Assembly (NCBI RefSeq): GCF_004087915.1
Contig: NZ_CP035108.1
Location: 1,612,001 to 1,676,000, forward strand
Source: Geovibrio thiophilus
GTDB taxonomy: Bacteria > Chrysiogenota > Deferribacteres > Deferribacterales > Geovibrionaceae
Reading direction: 5' to 3'
DNA length: 64,000 nt
Shown: positions 43,464 through 51,337 of the stretch, piece after piece
How positions within the stretch are numbered: the first letter of the stretch is position 1
Layout of the letters: each line of letters starts with the position of its first letter
The notes under the pieces: generated by a model
Database searches by the model: none
Told to the model about the DNA's origin: nothing
Seen by the model: only the letters and a program-made list of their open reading frames with translations
Program-made: the position numbers and the translations under genes

Positions 43464-43582
43464 CGTATATACTCCATGTATTTGCGCCGCGCCTGTGCGC
43501 AGGCGGGTATAATCTACTGGAAATCTTCGCAAAAGTGAAGGATAATGCGCCGATTCAAACTTTATTAACAGGAGTAACAGAT

Positions 43583-44248
43583 ATGATTCCGGTTATTTCA
43601 TTTGTAGGAAGCAGTAACAGCGGAAAAACAACACTGGTTGAGCAGGTCATCAAAATCCTATCTGACAAAGGCGTGCGTATATCACTTATCAAGCACGACG
43701 CCCACGGATTTGAGATTGACCACGAAGGGAAGGACACGTGGCGGCACAAAAAAGCCGGAGCCGTGCGTGTTCTCATATCATCGCCCGCTAAATATGCCGT
43801 TATCTCCGACGGAGAGGCGGATCTGGGCTATATGCTTTATATGGCGGGTGACGGAGACATTGATCTCATAGTTATCGAAGGCTACAAATCCTCCTCACTG
43901 CCGAAGATCGAGGTTTTCAGGGAAGCCAACGGTAAGAAGCCTGTCTGTATAGGGCATGAGAGTCTGCTTGCCGTTGCCACGGACACACCGGACAGTGAGC
44001 AGCTCAGAGATGCGCCCATGCTGCTGGACATCAACAGTCCTCAGGAGATTGTGAGCTTCATAGAGGAGCGCATACTCAGTGAGGAGAAGCCGACGCCTTT
44101 TGTGAGTCTGGTTGCGGACGGCAAAAAGATTGACCTCAACCGTTTTGCTTCATTTTCTCTGGCAAATACTCTGAAAGGCTATCTGAAATCGCTGAAAGGT
44201 GCTGAGGACGCTGAGGTGTTTGAAATAAAAGTCGACCTGAAAAAATAG
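43583..44248 (+). CDS. mobB: Molybdopterin-guanine dinucleotide biosynthesis adapter MobB
   Basis: 221 residues. The P-loop GSSNSGKTTLVEQ at 9-21, followed by LIKHDAHGFEIDHEGKDTWR, is the MobB signature. MobB assists MobA in making the bis-MGD cofactor of molybdenum and tungsten oxidoreductases. A C-terminal extension of about 55 residues (from FVSLVADGKKIDLNRF) follows the standard domain. AGGAG lies six bases before the ATG. It is divergent from the ABC-F gene and no other moco gene adjoins. Confidence 0.92.
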   Translation: MIPVISFVGSSNSGKTTLVEQVIKILSDKGVRISLIKHDAHGFEIDHEGKDTWRHKKAGAVRVLISSPAKYAVISDGEADLGYMLYMAGDGDIDLIVIEGYKSSSLPKIEVFREANGKKPVCIGHESLLAVATDTPDSEQLRDAPMLLDINSPQEIVSFIEERILSEEKPTPFVSLVADGKKIDLNRFASFSLANTLKGYLKSLKGAEDAEVFEIKVDLKK

Positions 44249-44255
44249 AATCAAA

Positions 44256-44332
44256 AGACCACGGGGCGGGATGTCCGCTAAAATCCCTGAGCGAAAAACG
44301 CATGGGAATCAGGGCGCCCGCTCCGGTGTGTT
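44256..44332. other. Structured element between mobB and nitroreductase genes
   Basis: An outer stem pairs CCAC-GGGGCGGG (44259-44270) with CCCGCTCCGGTG (about 44317-44328). Inside, CCCTGA pairs with TCAGGG and GCG with CGC around AAAAA. There is no T-run. It could be a leader element, an end signal for mobB, or a dispersed palindrome; I cannot match it to a riboswitch class. Confidence 0.4.
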
Positions 44333-44365
44333 TATTTTAATATGCGCCGTAATTTCTGACCATGC

Positions 44366-44393
44366 TTGACACCCGCTGTCTTTGATATAAAAT
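44366..44393 (+). promoter_or_regulatory. Promoter of the nitroreductase gene
   Basis: TTGACA at 44366-44371 and TAAAAT at 44388-44393, 16-base spacer, 23 bases before the start codon. Confidence 0.65.
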
Positions 44394-44416
44394 TGATACT
44401 CAGACGGGGGTAAAAA

Positions 44417-44995
44417 ATGGAAAGAATAAAAGAGCTTATACAAATCAACCGTTCTTACCGCAGATTTGACAATTCCAAAAAGCTTGATATGGGCTTTCTG
44501 GAAGATCTTATCTATTCAGCGCGCATGGCGCAGAGCGCCGCCAACCTTCAGCCGCTTCGCTATATCACAGTCACTGATGAGCAAAAGGCGGAGCAGGTGT
44601 TCTCCACCCTCGGCTGGGCGGGCTATTTGAAGGATTGGGACGGTCCCGAACCTGATGAGCAGCCGGTGTCGTATATAGTTGTCCTCACAACGAAGGATTC
44701 GTCCTACGCTCAGGTGGACGCCGGACTTGCCATGCAGAACATATGCCTCACGGCTATCGCCGCCGGCGTGGGCTCATGTATACTCGGCAACATCAAAAAG
44801 GAGCGTCTGGCGCAGATTCTGGAGCTTGAAGAGGATTTAAGCATACTTTATGTCGTCGCCCTCGGTTATCCGGTTGAGAATGTCAGAGTAATCAGCATCA
44901 GGGAAGCTCCTGACCATAAATATTTCAGGGATGAAAAAGGGAACCATTATGTTCCGAAAAGATGTATAGACGACCTGCTGATCAAGGAACTGTAA
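44417..44995 (+). CDS. Nitroreductase-family flavoprotein
   Basis: 192 residues of the FMN-binding nitroreductase fold: RRFDNSKKLD near the start (RSYRRF), ARMAQSAANLQPLRY for FMN binding, and the C-terminal ALGYPVE. The reductant and substrate are not evident. A consensus-like promoter and GGGGG ribosome site precede it, and it stands alone. Confidence 0.88.
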   Translation: MERIKELIQINRSYRRFDNSKKLDMGFLEDLIYSARMAQSAANLQPLRYITVTDEQKAEQVFSTLGWAGYLKDWDGPEPDEQPVSYIVVLTTKDSSYAQVDAGLAMQNICLTAIAAGVGSCILGNIKKERLAQILELEEDLSILYVVALGYPVENVRVISIREAPDHKYFRDEKGNHYVPKRCIDDLLIKEL

Positions 44996-45036
44996 GATAG
45001 ATTACTTCACCTCTGCGGAGTTCGCAATAACGCAAA
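44995..45036. repeat. Short dispersed repeat unit
   Basis: AGATAGATTACTTCACCTCT followed by GCGGAGTTCGCAATAACG resembles one arm of the palindromic repeat at 63427-63505 (AGATTGCTTCAC, then GCGGGGTTCGCGATGAC). Confidence 0.55.
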
Positions 45037-45052
45037 CAACCTCAAGGATGTA

Positions 45053-45165
45053 GTTGTGCCGCGCGGAGCAAAACCGCCGTTTTTCGGCGGTTTCTGTACC
45101 AAGCTTGCTGAAAAGCCGTGTTCAGCACGGCGCGAGCGTGTACATCAAACTGACAGGACGTGCGG
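45053..45165. repeat. Diverged inverted-orientation copy of the 25221-25440 repeat
   Basis: GTTGTGCCGCGCGGAGCAAA, a hairpin AACCGCCG/CGGCGGTT (about 45072-45092) and then CGGCGCGAGCGTGT and GACAGGACGTGC (ending 45164). These match the reverse complement of the prfB-upstream repeat at both ends (GTTGCGCCG..., GGCGCGAGCGTGT, GGACAGGACGTGC), with different sequence in the middle. Confidence 0.7.
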
Positions 45166-45180
45166 TCAGATGTTGTCAAG

Positions 45181-45633
45181 TCAGAGTTCCTTATCCATAT
45201 ACACATGGGTGTCCTTCTTCCAGCCGTTGCGGGAGTAGAACTGTATGCCCTTATGGTTTTTCTCCAGAACAAGGAGATGAATGCGGATGTGCCCGCTTTC
45301 ACGGCAGCAGTTCTCAACGGCAGTGAGGAGCTTCGCCCCCACTCCTGAGCTGCGCAGACTGCCTCTGACCACCATGTTTTCGACATAAGCCACCTTAGCA
45401 CCTTCATCCACGGAAATAAGCGACTGAGCCTGACACATACCTACAACTTCCCCATCCTGCTCCGCAATGAAAATGCAGCAGCGCTCAGGATCACTCATAA
45501 GCATTTCAAACCCTTTTCTCATGGCGGCTTCGTCCACTGTTTCGTTTTCAAGGGCGAGAAGCTCGCTTAAAACCTCTATCATACCGCTTATATCTCTCTT
45601 TTCCGCAGGGCGGAGGGTGATGGTGTCTGTCAT
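45181..45633 (-). CDS. GNAT-family N-acetyltransferase
   Basis: 150 residues of one GNAT domain: DISGMIEVLSELLAL, the strand-4 VAYVENMVVRGSLRSSGVGAKLL acetyl-CoA loop, and the C-terminal GIQFYSRNGWKKD. The substrate is unknown. It is a single gene with its stop next to the repeat at 45053-45165. Confidence 0.87.
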   Translation of the reverse strand: MTDTITLRPAEKRDISGMIEVLSELLALENETVDEAAMRKGFEMLMSDPERCCIFIAEQDGEVVGMCQAQSLISVDEGAKVAYVENMVVRGSLRSSGVGAKLLTAVENCCRESGHIRIHLLVLEKNHKGIQFYSRNGWKKDTHVYMDKEL

Positions 45634-45764
45634 GTCAGCTCCGTTACAAATTATGATAAAATTTCATATAATATTTTTGATCTTTAAAAGCAAATACTCT
45701 TTATAAAACATAGCAAAAACGTGTTAACAACGGGGGCAATTAAATTTGTCAAAAAACTATTGCG

Positions 45765-46040
45765 AAATGGGTAAAGGCTTATATCTTAGGTTATATAGCA
45801 GATGCACGGAACGCACGGGAAGCGACATTCCCCTGAGTTGTTCGGAACTCTATGTTAAGAACAAGAGCCGCAGAAGCATCGCTGGAGACAGATACGGAGG
45901 TGTTACCCGTTGAGTCACTTTAAAATCCCCTGCCCGGCAAGGTAAAAAAACGCAATGTGCCGATAGTCGGGCAGGGTTTCCAGAATTATCAATATGTTAT
46001 GACATAGAAAAGGCACGGAGACATGAACCGTGCCTTTATT
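45765..46040 (+). ncRNA. Candidate structured RNA with terminator
   Basis: No coding frame fits. ATGGGTAA (45767-45774) can pair with TTACCCGT (45903-45910) to close a domain. Inside it GATGC (45801-45805) pairs with GCATC (45876-45880), and hairpins GGGAA/TTCCC (45817-45832) and GAGTT/AACTC (45835-45850) follow. ATTGCG (45759-45764) can also pair with CGCAAT (45951-45956). Next come CCCTGCCCG (45928-45936)/CGGGCAGGG (45968-45976) and a terminator at 46011-46035. The segment around TTCCCCTGAG faintly recalls 6S RNA, but the fold is more branched. No riboswitch core is recognised and no gene follows in sense, so a free small RNA is the likelier reading. Confidence 0.5.
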
Positions 46041-46042
46041 AT
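46010..46042 (+). terminator. Terminator of the candidate RNA
   Basis: AGGCACGG (46011-46018), loop, CCGTGCCT (46028-46035), then TTATTATTT. No plus-strand gene precedes it for over 1 kb. Confidence 0.8.
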
Positions 46043-46099
46043 TTGTGAAATTATTGTCGGACTTCTTGCCTTGTACCTTCAGGAAGGTACGTTTGCATT

Positions 46100-46223
46100 G
46101 AGATCCTTCGCCCTCCGCTCAGGATGGCATATCTGCGATATTGGCGCTAAGCGTCATTCTGAATGAAGTGAAGAATCTCTTGTTTGTTATGATGTTGAGA
46201 CTCTTCTCTTTGCCCAGAGTGAC
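46100..46223. repeat. Dispersed palindromic repeat cluster
   Basis: Three units of one family. GTCATTCTGAATGAAGTGAAG... (46153-46179) and its inverted partner (46197-46223) make a 27-base-arm hairpin around a 17-base loop. A third unit (46100-46129, reading TGCCATCCTGAGCGGAGGGC on the minus strand) lies upstream. Repeats of this GTCATYCTGA...GAAGRATCTC type are common between genes of many bacteria. Confidence 0.7.
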
Positions 46224-46235
46224 TGTTTTATCAAC

Positions 46236-46263
46236 AAAAAAGCGGAGTCCGAAAGCTCCGCTT
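46236..46263 (-). terminator. Terminator of phoH
   Basis: AGCGGAG (46241-46247), loop TCCGAAAG, CTCCGCT (46256-46262); the minus-strand tail is TTTTTTGTTG. Confidence 0.85.
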
Positions 46264-46275
46264 AGTAAATTTGTC

Positions 46276-47691
46276 TTACAGCACCCTTGCCGCTTCTGTG
46301 GCGAGTCTGCTTCGTTCCCCTTTGTCGAGGAAAACTGTTGTGCAGTGGCGGAAGCGAGCCTGAGTGAACTTCTCGGATGCGTTTATGAGTCCGTTGTCCC
46401 ACTCGTTGAGGTATGGGTTATCAATCTGCTTAAGGTCACCGGTGAAGACAATTTTTGCATTGTGCCCTGCCCTAGTGATGATTGTCTTCATCTCGTGCGG
46501 GCTGAGGTTCTGCGCCTCGTCTATGACGACGTATGTGTCGATCAATGTCCTGCCTCTTATGTAGGTCAGCGCTTCGATTTCAAGTATGTTTGATGCCTTC
46601 AGGTAGTCGATAGTGATATTGTTCATCTGACTTTTGTAGTAGATGCCGTCCTTGCCGTCTCTCAGCTCTTTGTTGCTGTTGCCTATGATGAAATCAAGGT
46701 TGTCGTAAATCGGCTTGAGCCAAGGATCAAGCTTCTCCGCTATATTGCCCGGCAGATAGCCCAAATCACGCCCCATGGGGATCGGAGAACGTGTGACAAG
46801 CACTTTTTTGTATGTTCCCTCATTGAGAACGGAGTACATGCCGGCGCAGAGGGCAAGGAGGGTCTTGCCCGTTCCGGCTATGCCGATGGCGAAAACAACG
46901 TCAATGTCAGGGTCAAGAAGCGCTTCCATGAGGTATTTCTGCTTCCTGTTGGCGGGTGATATACCGAAGATGTTTTCATACTCTGTCACCCTTTTAAAGC
47001 CTTTGACCTCACCCTCATCCTCAAAGTATTTCACGAGAACGCCCTTTTTCTCGTCAACTTCGCTTTTCATCACGAAATATTCGTTAATTCTGGGCTTGAA
47101 GTCCTCCATATTGATGCCGTAAATGTAATCCGGCATGGGGAGTTCGCTTTCCTGATACATAGTGTTTATATATGAGTCCGGCACGTAGAGCGTGTCGTCT
47201 TTGTTTTCCGTGAAGCTGCCCATGCGTTCGTGGTAGTAGTCCTCCGCTTTTATGCCGAGAGCATTCGCCTTAACACGCAGGTTAACGTCTTTGGAGATTA
47301 TTATAGTTTCGTTCTTCGACTCGCTCTGGAGCTTTTTCGCTATGCCCAGTATGAGGTTATCATTTTTCCTGCCGGAAAACTCCTCAGGGACGCTCTCTTT
47401 TGATTCCCTGTCATGGAACGAGATGAAAAGTGTCGCCCCGCTCTCCATTTTCACACCTTTCAGGAGATCGCCGCCAGTTCTGTAGTCCTCAATTTTGCGG
47501 ATGAACTCACGGGCGTTATAGCCGTTGAGGTCAACGCCTTTTTTAAATGAGTCCAGTTCCTCAAGCACAATTGCGGGGATATAAATGTTGTTGTCATCGA
47601 AGGTTTCCAGAGCTTTCGGGGAGTACAGAATTACGTTTGTGTCGATTACGAAGTTCTTGATCTTTGTAGATTTTTTTACCGCTTTAGGCAT
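46276..47691 (-). CDS. phoH: PhoH-like protein with PIN domain (PhoH2 type)
   Basis: 471 residues: an N-terminal PIN nuclease-like domain (FVIDTNVILYSPKAL with the first acidic residue, about 12-150) joined to a C-terminal PhoH ATPase (GIAGTGKTLLALCAG Walker A and VIDEAQNLSPHEMKT Walker B). PhoH2 proteins unwind and cut RNA in vitro. ATG 47691 follows GGAG; a TTG at 47703 would add four residues. No antitoxin gene adjoins, so it looks like the housekeeping form rather than a toxin module. Confidence 0.93.
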   Translation of the reverse strand: MPKAVKKSTKIKNFVIDTNVILYSPKALETFDDNNIYIPAIVLEELDSFKKGVDLNGYNAREFIRKIEDYRTGGDLLKGVKMESGATLFISFHDRESKESVPEEFSGRKNDNLILGIAKKLQSESKNETIIISKDVNLRVKANALGIKAEDYYHERMGSFTENKDDTLYVPDSYINTMYQESELPMPDYIYGINMEDFKPRINEYFVMKSEVDEKKGVLVKYFEDEGEVKGFKRVTEYENIFGISPANRKQKYLMEALLDPDIDVVFAIGIAGTGKTLLALCAGMYSVLNEGTYKKVLVTRSPIPMGRDLGYLPGNIAEKLDPWLKPIYDNLDFIIGNSNKELRDGKDGIYYKSQMNNITIDYLKASNILEIEALTYIRGRTLIDTYVVIDEAQNLSPHEMKTIITRAGHNAKIVFTGDLKQIDNPYLNEWDNGLINASEKFTQARFRHCTTVFLDKGERSRLATEAARVL

Positions 47692-47840
47692 TAACCACTC
47701 CAACCTTTTCTATGTTGTAATTTTCAACCGAGTAACCTCTAAAGTCAAGGATAGTTTTATGTTAACCCTTGATCGGACAAAAATTTAACCCTTTTCCATC
47801 GGACTTGACACGAAGTTTTCCATCGCATAAAAAAACAGAT

Positions 47841-48224
47841 ATGAAAATTTTTGTTTACGGAACACTGATGAAAGGATTTGCGGGGCATATTGAATACCTG
47901 TCAGGAAAGGAGCCGGAAGCGACTGGATATATTCAGGCGAGGATGTACTATCTGCCCGTTGGTTATCCTGTTATCATCCTTAAGCAGGGCTATAGGGTTT
48001 ACGGGGAAATATATGATGTTAATGAAGAAACTATGGAGGCAATCCGCATATACGAGGATATATTCGAGGCTGAGCCGATGTATGAGGAGCGGATTCTTGA
48101 CGTGCGCACAGACAATGGGGTAATCAGCGCGGCTGTGTTTTCAGCATCAAAGAGCTGCGAAAAACAGGTCGAAGCCTTCGGAACACACGTCCCCTCCGGC
48201 AGATGGGATGAGTTTATTCTATAA
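47841..48224 (+). CDS. Gamma-glutamylcyclotransferase-like (AIG2/GGCT fold) protein
   Basis: 127 residues. The N-terminal VYGTLMKGFAGHIEYL is the YGxLxxG substrate loop of the family, and GEIYDVNEETMEAIRIYED follows with acidic residues typical of the fold. The reaction may be release of 5-oxoproline from a gamma-glutamyl compound. The ATG is supported by family alignment although the ribosome site is weak. Its 3' end overlaps convergent bioB by six bases. Confidence 0.83.
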   Translation: MKIFVYGTLMKGFAGHIEYLSGKEPEATGYIQARMYYLPVGYPVIILKQGYRVYGEIYDVNEETMEAIRIYEDIFEAEPMYEERILDVRTDNGVISAAVFSASKSCEKQVEAFGTHVPSGRWDEFIL

Positions 48225-49181
48225 GCCCTTTTCAGCGCTGATGTGGCGGTTTATAGCGTCCATATCACTTTGAAGCCCTTCCCCCTTCACAACCAGATAA
48301 TCGCCCACCATAAGCCCTGAAATACCTGATTTTAAGAGCTTTCCTTTCTCTTCTCCGGGGAAGATAAGCGTTCGCCCTCCGCATACCCGCACATGCTTTT
48401 CAGGCAGCATGAAACGGAACAGAGCTACGATCCTTAATGCTTCTTCCTGCGGAAGAGGCTTGGTTCCTTCCAAGGGCGTTCCTGTGATAGGGTTAAGGAA
48501 ATTTATAGGCACAGACTGAACGCCTATTGCTTTCAGCTCACGAGCTAACTCCACTCTGTGCTGCCAGCTTTCGCCTATGCCGAATATGCCGCCGGAACAG
48601 ACATAAAGCCCCGCCTTCACAGCGGCTTTAACGGCGTTTACGTCCTCGTCGTATTCATGGGTGGTACAGATATTCCTGAAAAAGCTGCGGGATGTCTCAA
48701 GATTGTGATGATAGCCCTTCAGACCGCTTGCTTTAAGAGTCAGCAGCTGTTTCTCAGTGAGTATGCCCACAGATATATCAGCATCCAGACCGAAGGAGGT
48801 AATTATTTCAACCGACTGTCTTAAAAGCTCAAACTCATGCTCGTTCGGGGATTTTCCGCTGATTACAGCGGCATAGCGTTTAACACCCGCTTCCGCCATG
48901 CGCGCGGCATGGGTGCGTACCTCTTCAATATCTATATAAGGATAAACAGGAGTGCCTGTTCTGTGGTGGGCAGACTGCGCACAGAAGATACAGTCCTCGC
49001 TGCATAAGCCGCTTTTGGCGTTTATTATGCCGCAGGTGCTTATCTCGTCTGCGAAGAAATGCTTTTTCAGCCTGTATGAATACTCCAGAAGCTCTTCCAG
49101 AGGCGTGTTAAGAATCAGCTCAATGTCGGAATCATCTATATCATGCCCTCTCAGGCACTTGGTGTACAGGTTTTCAATCAT
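48219..49181 (-). CDS. bioB: Biotin synthase
   Basis: 320-residue radical SAM enzyme that inserts sulfur into dethiobiotin. The radical SAM cysteines are Cys60, Cys64 and Cys67 (CSEDCIFC), and the [2Fe-2S] site residues lie further on, including the RVCGGRT segment (YNHNLETS-like YHHNLETS also present). ATG 49181 has AAGGTG six bases upstream. It follows the small lipoprotein gene by five bases. No other bio gene is here. Confidence 0.95.
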   Translation of the reverse strand: MIENLYTKCLRGHDIDDSDIELILNTPLEELLEYSYRLKKHFFADEISTCGIINAKSGLCSEDCIFCAQSAHHRTGTPVYPYIDIEEVRTHAARMAEAGVKRYAAVISGKSPNEHEFELLRQSVEIITSFGLDADISVGILTEKQLLTLKASGLKGYHHNLETSRSFFRNICTTHEYDEDVNAVKAAVKAGLYVCSGGIFGIGESWQHRVELARELKAIGVQSVPINFLNPITGTPLEGTKPLPQEEALRIVALFRFMLPEKHVRVCGGRTLIFPGEEKGKLLKSGISGLMVGDYLVVKGEGLQSDMDAINRHISAEKGL

Positions 49182-49186
49182 CAAAA

Positions 49187-49462
49187 TCACCTTAAAGCTT
49201 CGATTTCCTCTTCTGCGTGTCTGAGGTTTTGCTCTGCTTCCTGTATTTCTGAGGTCTGACCGTCAATCTCGGCGGAAAGCCCGTCCAGCTTGGTCTCAAG
49301 ATCATTTATGCGGTTTTTGAGTGCGGTTGTGTCCTCCCGCATTTTCCGCATTTCAGTTTCCATACCCTTAAGCGCGTCCAGAGTGGGGTTAGTCTTCCCT
49401 GCGCAGGCAGATAGAAAAAATGTGAAAAAAACAATAACCACAAAGTATTTATTCACAGCCAT
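49187..49462 (-). CDS. Small coiled-coil lipoprotein
   Basis: 91 residues: lipobox FLSAC (Cys20), then about 60 residues of continuous heptad pattern (TEMRKMREDTTALKNRINDL, LDGLSAEIDGQTSEIQEAEQ), like the Lpp or SlyX type of trimeric coil. Its start overlaps the ExeA-like gene by 14 bases, so the two may act together at the envelope. Confidence 0.8.
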   Translation of the reverse strand: MAVNKYFVVIVFFTFFLSACAGKTNPTLDALKGMETEMRKMREDTTALKNRINDLETKLDGLSAEIDGQTSEIQEAEQNLRHAEEEIEALR

Positions 49463-50792
49463 CCTGCTGATTTATTTCATTCACATAGTCGGCGAAGAGC
49501 CAGCCTTCCCTTCCGTTAATTGTGGAACGCCACCACTCTCCTTCACGTCCAGTAAGCCTTACCTTGCTGTTGTAAACGGCAACGCCGATAACCTCTCCGC
49601 TCGGTGAAGGCTGATTTCTCATTTTGAGACCGCTTCTTGCTGTGATGCAGCCGTATTTAACCACAGGTTCTGCGGGAGGTGTAACCGGTGCGGCTACAGG
49701 AACCGCAGGTATCCGGACAGGCTGAACAGCAGGAGATTCTTCCTTTATTGGTTCCGGTTCGGAGACGGGAGCTGGTTCAGGAGATGTTTCCGCTACAGGG
49801 GCGGGTTCAGAAGTCCGGACTGGTTCGGCTTCGTGAACTGTTTCCTCAACAGCAGGCTTTGCTCCGGCGTACTGTTCTTCTATATCTTTCATATCATAGA
49901 ATGTTTTTATCTGTAAACCGCCGAGAAGAAGGACGAGAAGAATAAGCACTGGCGTCAGATACTGCGCAATGGTAAATACTCTCAGTGGCTGTCTTATACC
50001 CGAGATATGCTTAATCGCCTCTTTAACGTGCTTGGGACCGACTTTTTTGTCTTTAGCATCCGCTGCCGCCTGAAAAGCTTTATCCGCAACGAGATTTATC
50101 TCCAGCGGGAGACCGTGGGAATAACGGAAAATTTCCACAACGGCAGTGCGTTTAAGAACCTCCGGATCTGTCCCTTTGGCGGTTCTTATGCGGTGTTGAA
50201 GATAGTTCGCCGTATCGCTCAGCCCGAGAAGGTTCAGCTCCGTGACGGAGAGAACCCGCTCACTCAGGTTTTTAACATTGCCGTACATCAGCTTGCTGCA
50301 AAGTTCCTGAGTCCCCACAAGGAGAACCTGAACCAGCTTGCACTGCTCGATCTCCACCTCGGAGAGCTTTTCCAGTGTGCGGAAGCTGTCTATGGAGTAT
50401 TCGTCCGCATCATCTATTATGATCAGGTTGTTTCTGCCTTTTTTGTATTCACCCACGAAGTAGTCCATCATCACACCGAAATATTCGTTTTCGGTGGATT
50501 TGAACATCGCTTCTATGCCGAATCCGTTGCAGATTTTCTGGAGAAGATCAGTGTCAGACGTTTTAGGAACATAGGAAACACTACAGTTAACAAGTGTTTC
50601 ACGAAGCAGGAAGCAGAGCGTTGTTCTTCCTGTTCCGGGCAGACCGTAAAGCAGCATGAAGCCCTTGCGGCTGTTGATGCCGTATTCAAGCATAGTCATT
50701 GCCCTGTCGTGGGGCAGTGAGCAGAAAAAAGCGGAAGGTTCGGGGGTGAGTCTGAAAGGTTTGTCCCTGAAACCGAAAAAATCGATATACAT
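49449..50792 (-). CDS. ExeA/GspA-like AAA ATPase with membrane helix and SH3 domain
   Basis: 447 residues. The N-terminal ATPase (YIDFFGFRDKPFRLTPEPS, Walker A YGLPGTGRTT, Walker B LIIIDDADEY) matches ExeA-type proteins. One membrane helix (about 278-297, LTPVLILLVLLLGGL) is followed by a Glu/Pro/Val-rich linker and a C-terminal bacterial SH3 domain (about 378-440) that could bind peptidoglycan. ExeA/GspA proteins help place secretins in the wall. No secretin or other type II genes are in the window. Confidence 0.88.
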   Translation of the reverse strand: MYIDFFGFRDKPFRLTPEPSAFFCSLPHDRAMTMLEYGINSRKGFMLLYGLPGTGRTTLCFLLRETLVNCSVSYVPKTSDTDLLQKICNGFGIEAMFKSTENEYFGVMMDYFVGEYKKGRNNLIIIDDADEYSIDSFRTLEKLSEVEIEQCKLVQVLLVGTQELCSKLMYGNVKNLSERVLSVTELNLLGLSDTANYLQHRIRTAKGTDPEVLKRTAVVEIFRYSHGLPLEINLVADKAFQAAADAKDKKVGPKHVKEAIKHISGIRQPLRVFTIAQYLTPVLILLVLLLGGLQIKTFYDMKDIEEQYAGAKPAVEETVHEAEPVRTSEPAPVAETSPEPAPVSEPEPIKEESPAVQPVRIPAVPVAAPVTPPAEPVVKYGCITARSGLKMRNQPSPSGEVIGVAVYNSKVRLTGREGEWWRSTINGREGWLFADYVNEINQQDGCE

Positions 50793-50895
50793 AGCTTTCC
50801 TTATGTGGTTAATCGCTTAAGACATAATATATGAATTATAAATTATTTTCAATAATATAGGAGCAATAAAAGAGAGCTGCGGGAAAAGGGGAAAT

Positions 50896-50930
50896 TAAAA
50901 AGCTCTCTTCAGTTGAAGAGAGCTTTTTAT
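50896..50930. terminator. Bidirectional terminator after HU
   Basis: AGCTCTCTTC (50901-50910), loop AGTT, GAAGAGAGCT (50915-50924), flanked by A-run and T-run. It works in both directions. A smaller TGTCTC/GAGACA hairpin lies between it and the HU stop. Confidence 0.85.
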
Positions 50931-50967
50931 TTCTTGGAATGTTTGTCTCAGTAAAACAAGAGACAGC

Positions 50968-51240
50968 TTAATCCACGCTGTCTTTGAAAAGTTTGCCAGC
51001 AACAAATTTGGGCACCCTTTTGGAATGGATAGTCATCTCAGCACCAGTCTGAGGGTTTCTTCCCTTGCGCTCTCTCCTTGCGGAAACAGAGAATGTTCCA
51101 AAGCCTACAAGTGTAACTTTGTCATCTGCTTTAAGAGCTTCAACAGTTGCCTCTTCGAAAGCTTTAAGCGCTTTTTCTGCGTCAGACTTTTTCAGTCCTG
51201 ACTTCTCGGCAATCTTCTCAATAAGTTCCTTCTTATTCAC
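50968..51240 (-). CDS. hup: DNA-binding protein HU
   Basis: 90 residues, the standard HU length. It begins (M)NKKELIEKIAEKSGLKK and carries VGFGTFSVSARRERKGRNPQ with the DNA-gripping arm and its conserved NP. The GTG at 51240 has GGAGG five bases upstream, which decides the start over a TTG 18 bases earlier. HU bends DNA and compacts the nucleoid. A consensus-like promoter lies upstream and a strong terminator downstream. Confidence 0.96.
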   Translation of the reverse strand: MNKKELIEKIAEKSGLKKSDAEKALKAFEEATVEALKADDKVTLVGFGTFSVSARRERKGRNPQTGAEMTIHSKRVPKFVAGKLFKDSVD

Positions 51241-51271
51241 TACAACCTCCTCACTCAAGAAGTTTCTATAG

Positions 51272-51300
51272 GTTATACACAGTGGTACCTATAAAATCAA
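51272..51300 (-). promoter_or_regulatory. Promoter of hup
   Basis: On the minus strand TTGATT (51300-51295) and TATAAC (51277-51272) with a 17-base spacer. Confidence 0.65.
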
Positions 51301-51337
51301 GATATTATTCATTCTTAAACCGTAAAAAAACGAAATT

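Noticed and set aside
43464-43582. Longer starts for the ABC-F gene and mobB
   Set aside because: Both extensions lie in the divergent promoter region and lack family similarity and ribosome sites.
45765-46040. Assignment as 6S RNA, tmRNA or a riboswitch
   Set aside because: Only one short segment recalls 6S; no tRNA-like end, no tag frame and no known riboswitch core is visible, and no gene follows in sense.
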